In this document: in pieces, positions 1 to 6,659 of the stretch
Position numbering within the stretch: the first letter of the stretch is position 1
Layout: the number at the start of each line of letters is the position of its first letter
NCBI GenBank assembly: GCA_011051745.1
Contig: DRKO01000044.1
Coordinates: 1 to 7,343 of the forward strand
Length of the DNA: 7,343 nucleotides
From: Chloroflexota bacterium
GTDB taxonomy: Bacteria; Chloroflexota; Anaerolineae; Aggregatilineales; UBA3940
Reading direction: 5' to 3'
The notes under the pieces: model-generated
The model's input: only the letters and a program-made list of their open reading frames with translations
The model's database searches: none
Told to the model about the DNA's origin: nothing
Made by a program: the position numbers and the translations under genes

Positions 1-1
1 C

Positions 2-1690
2 TTCTGCCTGGCAGGTGGGCTGATCGTCCAGATGGCCTTTCTGGCGTTCTATGGGAATCCCTTCGAGCAGCTTTTCCTGCGCACCGTCTCGTCGCTGAGC
101 GGCGGATTCTTCGAGGTCGGCGTCACCATCCAGAATGTCCCGGACTTCCTGCGGGCCTATCCCGACCTGATGCCCGGCTGGACAGCCCATCCCAGAGCAC
201 ACCCACCGGGCATTGTTCTTCTGTTCCGGGGGAGCGAAGCGCTGTTCGCTCTCATGCCACGCCTCTCCGACTGGCTGGCGGGAATTTTCAGGCCCTGGCA
301 ATGCCACCACCGTGTGCTGATGGCTCTACCTGACTCGGCAATCAGCGCAGCCTCGCTGGGGATGGCCCTGCCCCTGATCGGCGCTCTGGCCGTTTTCCCG
401 ACTTACGATCTGGCCCGTCGCCTCTATGATCGGGGGACAGGCCTCAGGGCTGCTCTGTGGCTCCCCCTGATCCCGTCTTTTATCATGTTCACTCCCCAGT
501 GGAACCAGTCCTTCATCCTGCTGACGCTTCTCGGCCTGTGGCTGTTGCATCGCGGGCTGGCCGAAGTCAGGCCTCTTTATCTGGGACTGACAGGCATGTT
601 GATGTCTGTCGCCACCTTCCTGAGCTTCACCAACGTTAACCTGATCGGCATGCTGGGGGTCTATGGGCTGGTTTATGTGGGAATAGTGGGCCGTCACATC
701 TGGCCCCGCTCAGACTGGCGGCGGATCATAACCGGCAGCGCACTGTTCATCGTCGGGCTGGTGAGCGTCTGGCTGATCTATTACCTTATCTCAGGGGTCA
801 CGATCTTCGAACTGCTCTCCATCGCCCTCACCATCCACTACGAACTGCACGAGCCCTACCTGCCCTGGCTGTTCTTCTTCCCGGTTGATCTGATTCTCTT
901 CAGCGGACTGGTGTTTTCGGCGCTGGCAGGGGTTGAGATCGTCCGCTCGGCAGGCAGAGTGATCGGGAATCCCCGCGAGGCACGTCCTGATGCGGTGCTT
1001 CCTCTCACTTTGCTGATCTGTGTGCTGGGGCTTGATGTCTCCGGGCTGGTACGCGGCGAGGTGGCCCGTCTGCTTCTCTGGCTGATGCCGCTCGTAGTCA
1101 TCGTTGCTGCACACGCAGCTACCACACTGGCAGATCGTTATACCGACCGGGGAGCCCTCGATCTGGCGCTGGCTGTTCAGTTGGTCGTTATGGTGGGGTT
1201 CCTGCGTGTGATCGGGACGGAGCTGGCCCCGCCGCCAACCCCTCCCTTCATCGCCGAGCCGCCCGCGACGCAATTCTCCGCTCAGGCCATCTTCGGGGAG
1301 CAACAGGCCGAGCTAATAGGCTACGATGCTTCTCTCTCGGCAACCCGCGACACACTCAACCTGACACTGTACTGGCGTTCGCTGGAGCGCTTCGACCACT
1401 CGTATTTCGTCTCGGCGATCCTCGTCGGGGAGGACGGACAGCCCGCTGGCGTGAACGACTGGCTACCGGTCGAGGGAGGGTATCCGACAAGCTGCTGGCG
1501 TCCCGGCGAGATCGTGATTGACCACACCGCCATCCCGCTGAACGCCGCACCCTCCCCCGGCAACTACTGGTTGAGCATCTCCCTGTTCGATTTTGAGACA
1601 GGGGAGCGGCTTCCCGTGGCCGTTCCCGGTCAGGCCCCCGATACTCAGGTCGGGCTGGGGCCGATCCCCATCCCGGCCGCAACCCCCTAA
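2..1690 (+). CDS. Polytopic GT39-like glycosyltransferase, 5'-truncated
   Basis: The frame is open from the window edge (first complete codon at position 2), so the gene starts upstream; the ATG at 32 is internal and has no convincing ribosome binding site. 562 residues are visible. Counting from the ATG at 32, residues about 105-395 hold some nine to eleven hydrophobic segments. An AHPPG motif lies at residues 56-60, as in GT39-like/PMT-type membrane glycosyltransferases that use lipid-linked sugars. A GEVARLLLWLMP segment at 342-353 also resembles a recurring feature of this family in Chloroflexota (from memory). Residues about 415-535 form a soluble beta-rich C-terminal domain with LIGYD, LNLTLYWR, YPTSCWRPGE and NYWLSISLFD. 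This is expected to lie outside the membrane. The catalytic acidic residues, normally in the first extracytoplasmic loop, are probably in the missing N-terminus. The acceptor and sugar are unknown. It is convergent with the ClC gene, 43 bp away. Confidence 0.8.
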   Translation, partial: FCLAGGLIVQMAFLAFYGNPFEQLFLRTVSSLSGGFFEVGVTIQNVPDFLRAYPDLMPGWTAHPRAHPPGIVLLFRGSEALFALMPRLSDWLAGIFRPWQCHHRVLMALPDSAISAASLGMALPLIGALAVFPTYDLARRLYDRGTGLRAALWLPLIPSFIMFTPQWNQSFILLTLLGLWLLHRGLAEVRPLYLGLTGMLMSVATFLSFTNVNLIGMLGVYGLVYVGIVGRHIWPRSDWRRIITGSALFIVGLVSVWLIYYLISGVTIFELLSIALTIHYELHEPYLPWLFFFPVDLILFSGLVFSALAGVEIVRSAGRVIGNPREARPDAVLPLTLLICVLGLDVSGLVRGEVARLLLWLMPLVVIVAAHAATTLADRYTDRGALDLALAVQLVVMVGFLRVIGTELAPPPTPPFIAEPPATQFSAQAIFGEQQAELIGYDASLSATRDTLNLTLYWRSLERFDHSYFVSAILVGEDGQPAGVNDWLPVEGGYPTSCWRPGEIVIDHTAIPLNAAPSPGNYWLSISLFDFETGERLPVAVPGQAPDTQVGLGPIPIPAATP

Positions 1691-1733
1691 AGAGGCACAC
1701 CGCACGCCCGGATGATCGGGGGTGAGCAGACCA

Positions 1734-3857
1734 TCACTGTTCGGTGTCGGGCTGTTCTCCCTTCAGGCACTGGTAAAGCTGCGGCTTCTCAGAAGTGCGG
1801 ACGAAGGCCGTAATATGATCGCCGGGCTGGAAGACGGTATTCCCATGCGGGACGACAACCGTCCCATCGCGTCGGATGGAGATAAGGACACAGTCGGCTG
1901 GCATCTCCGGCGCAATGTCCTGAAGCGTTCTGCCCACAGCCTTATCGCTCTCCGAGAGAGTCACCTCGATGAACTCCAGCCCGTCCAGATTGCGAAGCTG
2001 CATCCGTCTGGCGCGATGCTGGATTTCGGCACGCCGGGCCAGAGCCACATTGTAAGCGCGGATGATATCGCTACGCCGGATCAACCCGACCAGCTTATCG
2101 GGGTCTTCACGGGAGACGACCGGCATCCGGCCCAGCCCTCGCGTGCTCAGGCGGGCCAGCACCACTCCCACCGGCTCATCCGGGTAGGCTACCAGCATCT
2201 GTTCCCTGGGCGTGGCGATCTCGGCCACCGTCGTCCGGCGGGGCATGTTTTGATCGACCGCCCGCTCCAGATCGGTGATCGTCACGATTCCCCACAGCTT
2301 ACCGTCCTTATCCAGCACAGGGAACCCGTGATGGCGGGTCCGGCTGAACACCTCCGAGAGTTCGACGATCGTCATATCAACGGGCACCGTATCTACATCC
2401 CGCGTCATAACCTCGCCAACGAGTACCCCTTGCAGGATGTCCACGTCGCGCCCACTCTGGAGATGAATGCCGCGCCGGGTGAGCTTGAGCGTGTAGATCG
2501 ACTCGCCATCCAGAAGCTGACGGGAGACCAGAACAGCGATCACCACGGTCAGCATCAGCGGCAGGATGATCCGGTAATCCCCTGTCAGTTCGAATAGCAT
2601 AATCACGGCGGTGATAGGAGCCTGAGCGGCTCCGGCAAAAACCGCCCCCATCCCCACCAGCGCATAGGCCCCCGGCGGAGCAGGGATGCCGGGGAAAAGC
2701 CGATTGACAACGATTCCGATGGCTGAGCCTGCCATTGCGCCCATAAAGAGGGAAGGCGCGAAGATGCCGCCCGACCCGCCGGAGCCAAGCGTCAGGTTGG
2801 TGGCTATCATCTTCAGAACGATCAGCACCAGCGCCGTACCGAGCAATTCGTGGTTGGAGAGCGCCGCTGTGATCGGGCCATAGCCGCCCCCGAAGACCTG
2901 AGGGATATTCTCATAGCGCAGAGCAGGGAAAAGAAACGGATAGCTGAGAGCCACAAGCCCCATCAGCAGGCCGCCGATGGCTGGTTGCACCGCCTCAGGG
3001 ATAAGCTTCTGGTTGGCGAAGACATCCTCGGCCCAGTAAAGCGTGCGCACAAACGCCACAGCTACCAGCGCCGCAGCCAGCCCCAGGATAGCATAGAAGC
3101 CGAATTCCCAGATGCTCTCGATGGTGTAAGGCTCCGGTATGGCAAAAGTGTACTCCGCACCGACGAGGGCCTGCATGACGGTGCTTGCCGTGACGGCGGA
3201 GAGCACCACCGTACCGACGTGACCGATACTCAACTCTCCCAGAATGACTTCCAGCGCGAAGATCACGCCCGCCACCGGCGCGTTGAAGGTCGCGGCAATA
3301 CCGCCCGCCGCGCCGCAGGCCACAAGGTTCCGGATACGCTCCTCGGAGAGATGTAGTATCTGTCCCAGCGTGGAGCCAAGCGCCGCGCCGATCTGGACGA
3401 TAGGCCCCTCACGGCCTACCGACCCGCCGGTTCCGATGGTCAGCGAGGAAGCCACAGCCTTGATCACCACTACAATGGGCCGGATTCGCCCTCCCTTCAG
3501 GGCGATCGCCTCCATCACCTCCGGGACTCCGTGCCCCTTTGCCTCCCGCGCGAAGTAGAAAATCAATGGTCCGGCGATCAGGCCGCCAATCGTGGGAGCA
3601 ATCACAACCATCCACGGCACGGGTCCGGCCAGTAAGCGGGGCAACCATTCGAATGATACCCAGCTTACCGCATCGATCAGGCGGTTGAAGATGATCGCGC
3701 CCAGGCCCGTACCGATCCCGACCAGCAGGCTGGTGACAACGACAACAACCTCCCCCGGAACCTGGACTCGATCCAGCAATGCCCCCAGTCGGAAAGCCGC
3801 ACGTGCCAGGACCGACGAGCAGGTCAGGGCACTCTGCAACGGTTCTTGCTGCGCCAT
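1734..3857 (-). CDS. ClC-family chloride channel/transporter with CBS pair and TrkA-C domain
   Basis: Complete 707-residue integral membrane protein that conducts or exchanges chloride or similar anions as a ClC homodimer. Residues about 35-455 are the ClC membrane core. The anion-filter motifs are GHGVP (108-112), GREGP (148-152, gating Glu150), FNAPVAG (191-197), GGIFAP (363-368) and Tyr455, matching the central Tyr of E. coli ClC. Two CBS domains follow (about 483-537 and 544-605), usually nucleotide-sensing regulatory modules. A TrkA-C/RCK-C-like domain (about 624-690, including a VFQPGDHITAFV stretch) ends the protein. Two deviations stand out: the ClC-ec1 Ser107 position is His109, and the internal proton glutamate position (ClC-ec1 Glu203) is Val204, as in animal ClC channels. 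Start ATG at 3857 is preceded by an AGAGGG box. The gene lies on the same strand as the GpgS cluster but 281 bp beyond it, so it is probably transcribed separately. The family is certain; channel versus exchanger is not. Confidence 0.96.
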   Translation of the reverse strand: MAQQEPLQSALTCSSVLARAAFRLGALLDRVQVPGEVVVVVTSLLVGIGTGLGAIIFNRLIDAVSWVSFEWLPRLLAGPVPWMVVIAPTIGGLIAGPLIFYFAREAKGHGVPEVMEAIALKGGRIRPIVVVIKAVASSLTIGTGGSVGREGPIVQIGAALGSTLGQILHLSEERIRNLVACGAAGGIAATFNAPVAGVIFALEVILGELSIGHVGTVVLSAVTASTVMQALVGAEYTFAIPEPYTIESIWEFGFYAILGLAAALVAVAFVRTLYWAEDVFANQKLIPEAVQPAIGGLLMGLVALSYPFLFPALRYENIPQVFGGGYGPITAALSNHELLGTALVLIVLKMIATNLTLGSGGSGGIFAPSLFMGAMAGSAIGIVVNRLFPGIPAPPGAYALVGMGAVFAGAAQAPITAVIMLFELTGDYRIILPLMLTVVIAVLVSRQLLDGESIYTLKLTRRGIHLQSGRDVDILQGVLVGEVMTRDVDTVPVDMTIVELSEVFSRTRHHGFPVLDKDGKLWGIVTITDLERAVDQNMPRRTTVAEIATPREQMLVAYPDEPVGVVLARLSTRGLGRMPVVSREDPDKLVGLIRRSDIIRAYNVALARRAEIQHRARRMQLRNLDGLEFIEVTLSESDKAVGRTLQDIAPEMPADCVLISIRRDGTVVVPHGNTVFQPGDHITAFVRTSEKPQLYQCLKGEQPDTEQ

Positions 3858-3867
3858 GGTTTAAATC

Positions 3868-3873
3868 CCTCTC
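3868..3873 (-). promoter_or_regulatory. Ribosome binding site of the ClC gene
   Basis: On the minus strand AGAGGG stands 10 nt before the ATG at 3857 and is a reasonable Shine-Dalgarno match. It supports this start over internal ones. A second purine box (AAGGAGA, 3876-3882) lies too far upstream to serve this ATG. Confidence 0.55.
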
Positions 3874-3943
3874 GGTCTCCTTACTATGATTCAGAAACTC
3901 AAAATCCGCGAAGCACAAGAACCACGCTAACAGGCTGCCTTCG

Positions 3944-3965
3944 CTCTCTATGGCCCGGTAGAGAG
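3944..3965 (-). repeat. Inverted repeat (7-bp stem) in the ClC leader
   Basis: CTCTCTA (3944-3950) and TAGAGAG (3959-3965) are exact reverse complements separated by 8 nt. As RNA from the minus strand this would be a hairpin about 85-105 nt before the ClC start. No T-run follows, so it is not an ordinary intrinsic terminator. Its role is unknown. Confidence 0.45.
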
Positions 3966-3980
3966 GCTCCCCTGTCAAGA

Positions 3981-4020
3981 GGAGTGTGCAACCGGCAGTT
4001 TGGGGTGTTTACCCCACTCC
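3981..4020 (-). repeat. Nested/competing inverted repeats in the ClC leader
   Basis: GGAGTG (3981-3986) pairs exactly with CACTCC (4015-4020). Inside this span TGGGGT (4001-4006) pairs exactly with ACCCCA (4011-4016) around a 4-nt loop. The two right arms share bases 4015-4016. They can therefore stack with a shortened inner stem, or compete, as in switching leader RNAs. No known riboswitch class was recognised. Confidence 0.4.
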
Positions 4021-4082
4021 CGTTAAGAGAGATATAGCCGTATACATGCTCGCAATGATGGGTCAGGTCAAGGAGCCTATAT

Positions 4083-4095
4083 ATAACGCCGTTAT
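4083..4095. promoter_or_regulatory. Operator-like 13-bp palindrome
   Basis: ATAACG-C-CGTTAT is a perfect palindrome with 6-bp arms. It lies between and slightly overlaps the candidate promoter boxes at 4103-4108 and 4080-4085, a position typical of a repressor site. No regulator gene is in the window and no known operator was recognised, so this is a structural observation only. Confidence 0.3.
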
Positions 4096-4123
4096 TTAGT
4101 GGATGCAAATATGAGATTGGGCT

Positions 4124-4162
4124 GGTGGGGAAGACGGGTCAGTTCCTCGCCTGGTCCCCACC
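4124..4162 (-). terminator. Hairpin across the phosphatase stop codon, possible operon 3' end
   Basis: On the minus strand GGTGGGGA (4162-4155) pairs exactly with TCCCCACC (4131-4124). Just inside, past a 2-nt bulge, AGGCG pairs with CGTCT (one G-T wobble), leaving an 11-nt loop that contains the TGA stop at 4139-4141. The stem is strong but is followed by mixed sequence and not a T-run. It may be a 3'-end or RNA-stabilising structure, not a standard rho-independent terminator. Confidence 0.35.
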
Positions 4163-4762
4163 GGCAAGCCAGGCATCCGGCTGCCGGGCAGAGGCGGTCT
4201 GGAGAGGCCAACTCACGATGATCGCCTGCGCGTTTTCCGGGATGGCGTTCCACACCTCGTGCGGAGGGTTCCCGGCGACCATCGAGCGGATGATGGCAAT
4301 AGGGAGCTTATGAGTCACCACCACCACACGCTTTCCGGGGTGGCGGGACGCGATATCGTCAAGGGCGTTCGTTATGCGGCGGGCGAGTTGAGCGACTGTT
4401 TCTCCGCCGGGGGGCGAGTGGTGAACGGGGTCCTCCCGAAAGTTCCGCAGGGCTTCGGCGTATCTGGTCTGAATATCGCTGAATAGCATTCCCTGCCACA
4501 CCCCCTGATGTAGCTCTCGCAGGCGTTCATCAGGGTACACAGGGGCCCCCAGAACATCGGCGATGATGCGTGCCGTCTCAAACGCACGGGGCAGGTCGCT
4601 GGTGTAGACCGCCTCCACCGGTGTCCCCGCTAATTTCCGGGCCGCTTCCAGAGCCTGCCTCCGGCCTCGTTCGTTCAGGCCGGGCCCGGCCTGCCCCTGA
4701 TAGCGGCCCTCGACGTTCCAGTCCGTCTGCCCGTGACGAACCAGTATCAGTTCAGTGCTCAT
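4139..4762 (-). CDS. Histidine phosphatase (phosphoglycerate-mutase-like), candidate glucosyl-3-phosphoglycerate phosphatase
   Basis: A 207-residue cytoplasmic enzyme of the histidine phosphatase superfamily. The N-terminal LVRHGQT motif supplies Arg9 and the phosphorylated His10. SDLPRAFETA gives Arg59, LRELHQGVWQG gives the acid Glu83, HSPPGGET (115-122) is the usual substrate-loop signature, and VVVVTH supplies the second His151. Length and motif order are normal for the family. The open frame continues upstream to 4918, but that extension lies inside the GpgS gene; the ATG at 4762 puts the RHG motif at the usual distance from the N-terminus and has a GAGGG box just upstream. The gene overlaps the end of gpgS by 11 bp, indicating translational coupling. 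Because mycobacterial glucosyl-3-phosphoglycerate phosphatase is a member of this superfamily, dephosphorylation of the GpgS product is the most economical role. Sequence alone cannot exclude another phosphoester substrate. Confidence 0.93.
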   Translation of the reverse strand: MSTELILVRHGQTDWNVEGRYQGQAGPGLNERGRRQALEAARKLAGTPVEAVYTSDLPRAFETARIIADVLGAPVYPDERLRELHQGVWQGMLFSDIQTRYAEALRNFREDPVHHSPPGGETVAQLARRITNALDDIASRHPGKRVVVVTHKLPIAIIRSMVAGNPPHEVWNAIPENAQAIIVSWPLQTASARQPDAWLAGGDQARN

Positions 4763-6659
4763 CGCCCTCACTCTGGGGCGTGGTGACCACCTCATCGCTG
4801 GCCGGGGCCTGCTCCAGTTCGGCGCGGCGAGCCCGGTAAGCGGGAACGGTCGCCATGGGTGGCCGCTCCACATCATACAGTTCTTCAATGTCAAGGAACA
4901 GCCGCCCCTCGTCGTCACTGATCAGCTTCATGCTGTGGCTCGGCTCAACGAGCATCTGGATGATCGCGTGGTCTTCCAGACGCTCCAGAAAAGCCTGAAT
5001 GATGGCAAAGCTCATCTTGGAGAGGGCTGTCAGGGGCTGGTTGTGGTGAATGCGCTCTTTGAGATCAACCTGGGCAATGGCGGAAAGCCCATACTGGCTG
5101 AGAATATCAATCAGCAGGCCGGTTTCCACAGCATAGCCGCTGAAGAACGGTACACGCTCCAGAACGCTTCGTCGCCCGGCATACTCCCCCGAAAGAGGTT
5201 GGACAATGCCGGAGAGATCAGGGAAGAAGAGGTTCAGCAGGGGGCGGGCGACCAGCTCGGTGACTCGCCCACCGCCTCCCGCCTGAAGTTTGTCCCCCAC
5301 CCGCAGGGGGCGGCGGTAGAACCCCTTGACGTACATCACGCGGGGGGAAACCAGCAGCGGCCCCACCAGACCGTACACGAAGCGCGGATGGATGTTCACG
5401 ATGTCTGTATCTATCCACGCAATGATATCACCACGCAGGATGTAAAGGCTTTTCCAGAGCGCTTCGCCTTTCCCGGCGTAGCTCCCCTGATCCGGCAAAA
5501 TCTCGGAGTGGCGATAGACGGGGATTCCCAGAGATTCGGCGATCTCAACCGTGGCATCGGTTGAGTTGGAGTCTATCAACACGATCTCATCAAGCAGAGG
5601 GTACTCGTCCATCAGGGCGCTGCGCACGGTGGTGATCACGTTGCCGACGGTGTCTTCTTCATTGAGGGCGGGCAGGCCCAGGCTGATGGTGAGGCCTTGC
5701 GCTTCCTTCAGAGCGACGAGCCGTCCTATATCGCTGAATTCGTCAGCGTCGAAGGTGTTTTCGGCGAACCACTTATCCACGCTGAGGGGAAGCGGGAGCG
5801 GTCTGTGGTGCAGGGCGGGCTCGCGATACTCCACCGGCGCATGGACAAGGATGGTAGGGCGGGTAACCGCATCGAGAATGGCGTAGGTGCGAGAACTCAG
5901 CGCCCCCCGGAGCGATTCGCGAGCGGTTGTGCCGATCACCAGAATCTGGTGTCTCTTGAGTTCCCTTTGCAGAGCTTCGATCAGATCAACAAGCGAGCCT
6001 CGGATGCTGATCTCCCGCGTGAAGGTGGCCTTTCTCAACCACTCCGGTTCATCGTCGGAGTCGCCGCCCTCGGATTGCCAGGGAAGCAGCCGGTTCCCAC
6101 GTGTGAGGGCCGGGCGAAGCAGAGTGACATCACAACCGAGGGTGTGTCCCAGTGCAGCCGCGATAACCGCAGCATGGGCTCCATGCTCATCCCCCCGCGA
6201 AGAGAGGAGTATCCGTTCCGGATCAGGCGGAAGGTCGCCGCGTTGCAGCACAACCCGGCAAACCAGACGGGATAGCACCCCTTCGACCGGCAGGCCCAGC
6301 GCGTGCCGTCCGTTGTTCGCCAGCCGCAGCAACACCGTATCACAGTTGTGCTCTTCAATCAGAGTGACCAGATCGCCCAGCGGATCGTAGGAGACGCGCA
6401 CGTGGGGGTCCAGCTTGAACGGTAGTTCCGGCCACATACTGGCCAGAGTCATCAGGTCACGGCGTCGGCGACGCGCCCGGTAGGCTCCTTTTGAGAGGGG
6501 TTGTCCCTCCTCGACGCCAACAAGGCCCGCCAGAACGATGTGCTCTGCCCCGCTGTTCAGCAACGCGCGCGCCAGAGGAATCAGGGATTGCGCACTTCTG
6601 AGGCCCATGACGGGCAGCAGAACACGCGAAGCAACCGGAACAGGTGTCTGTGTATTCAT
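4752..6659 (-). CDS. gpgS: Glucosyl-3-phosphoglycerate synthase with N-terminal USP-like tandem
   Basis: A 635-residue protein. Residues about 296-600 form a complete GpgS-type (GT81, GT-A fold) enzyme, which joins NDP-glucose to 3-phosphoglycerate as the first step of glucosylglycerate synthesis. Matching signatures are LPALNEEDTVG (329-339), IDSNSTDAT (362-370), GKGEALW (397-403), the metal-binding DTD (417-419), VKGFYRRPL (444-452), GGGRVTELVARPLL (462-475), QPLSGEYAGRR (487-497) and RIHHNQPL (536-543, metal-ligand His region). Residues about 10-275 look like two tandem universal-stress-protein-like folds: VLLPVMG and ILLSSRG strands, each ending in CRVVLQ or TRPTILVHA. The usual G-2x-G-9x-G(S/T) nucleotide motif is degraded. 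Known stand-alone GpgS proteins are about 300-330 residues, so this is a fusion. The start ATG at 6659 overlaps the upstream GT4 stop as ATGA, and there is no strong Shine-Dalgarno, so coupled translation is likely. GpgS activity is well supported; the role of the N-terminal half is inferred. Confidence 0.92.
   Translation of the reverse strand: MNTQTPVPVASRVLLPVMGLRSAQSLIPLARALLNSGAEHIVLAGLVGVEEGQPLSKGAYRARRRRRDLMTLASMWPELPFKLDPHVRVSYDPLGDLVTLIEEHNCDTVLLRLANNGRHALGLPVEGVLSRLVCRVVLQRGDLPPDPERILLSSRGDEHGAHAAVIAAALGHTLGCDVTLLRPALTRGNRLLPWQSEGGDSDDEPEWLRKATFTREISIRGSLVDLIEALQRELKRHQILVIGTTARESLRGALSSRTYAILDAVTRPTILVHAPVEYREPALHHRPLPLPLSVDKWFAENTFDADEFSDIGRLVALKEAQGLTISLGLPALNEEDTVGNVITTVRSALMDEYPLLDEIVLIDSNSTDATVEIAESLGIPVYRHSEILPDQGSYAGKGEALWKSLYILRGDIIAWIDTDIVNIHPRFVYGLVGPLLVSPRVMYVKGFYRRPLRVGDKLQAGGGGRVTELVARPLLNLFFPDLSGIVQPLSGEYAGRRSVLERVPFFSGYAVETGLLIDILSQYGLSAIAQVDLKERIHHNQPLTALSKMSFAIIQAFLERLEDHAIIQMLVEPSHSMKLISDDEGRLFLDIEELYDVERPPMATVPAYRARRAELEQAPASDEVVTTPQSEGDEH

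Larger units (their letters stand above)
3858..4138 (-). promoter_or_regulatory. Upstream/leader region of the ClC gene
   Basis: This 281-bp stretch between the phosphatase stop and the ClC start contains no convincing gene: the short open frames have poor starts and no recognisable protein. It is locally AT-rich around 4078-4117, unlike the flanking genes. It holds several inverted repeats (listed separately) and possible minus-strand promoter boxes. One pair is TTGCAT (4103-4108) with TATATA (4080-4085), spacing 17. Another is TTGACC (4066-4071) with TGTATA (4041-4046), spacing 19. An exact TTGACA occurs at 3973-3978 but without a good partner. Either of the first two would give a long untranslated leader containing the hairpins. 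The promoter assignment is inference. Confidence 0.4.

Noticed and set aside
1707..1720. Bidirectional terminator between the convergent left-edge gene and the ClC gene
   Set aside because: Only a 4-bp CCCG/CGGG stem with no T-run is visible in the 43-bp gap, which is too weak to call.
1722..2597. Long plus-strand open frame (291 codons, GTG start) antisense to the ClC gene
   Set aside because: It lies almost wholly opposite the CBS/TrkA-C coding region, its translation is low-complexity in character (rich in His, Asp, Gln, Arg) and shows no recognisable domain. It is best explained as a shadow of GC-rich codons.
3944..4030. Fluoride riboswitch in front of the ClC gene
   Set aside because: A CCCAAACTGCC stretch on the minus strand recalls part of that motif, but the GGCGATG-like 5' part and the CTGATG...CCTAC-like 3' part are absent. 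The ClC protein also has the ordinary GREGP filter, unlike fluoride-specific ClCs.
3899..4108. 69-codon TTG-start frame upstream of the ClC gene as a leader peptide
   Set aside because: It has no ribosome binding site, overlaps the candidate promoter boxes and hairpins, and resembles no known peptide.
4763..4918. N-terminal extension of the histidine phosphatase to an ATG at 4918
   Set aside because: The extra 52 residues lie inside the 3' end of gpgS in another frame and look random. The ATG at 4762 puts the RHG motif in its normal position.
4755..5564. 269-codon plus-strand frame antisense to gpgS
   Set aside because: It lies opposite conserved GpgS motifs and has no recognisable domain or ribosome binding site, so it is treated as a shadow frame.
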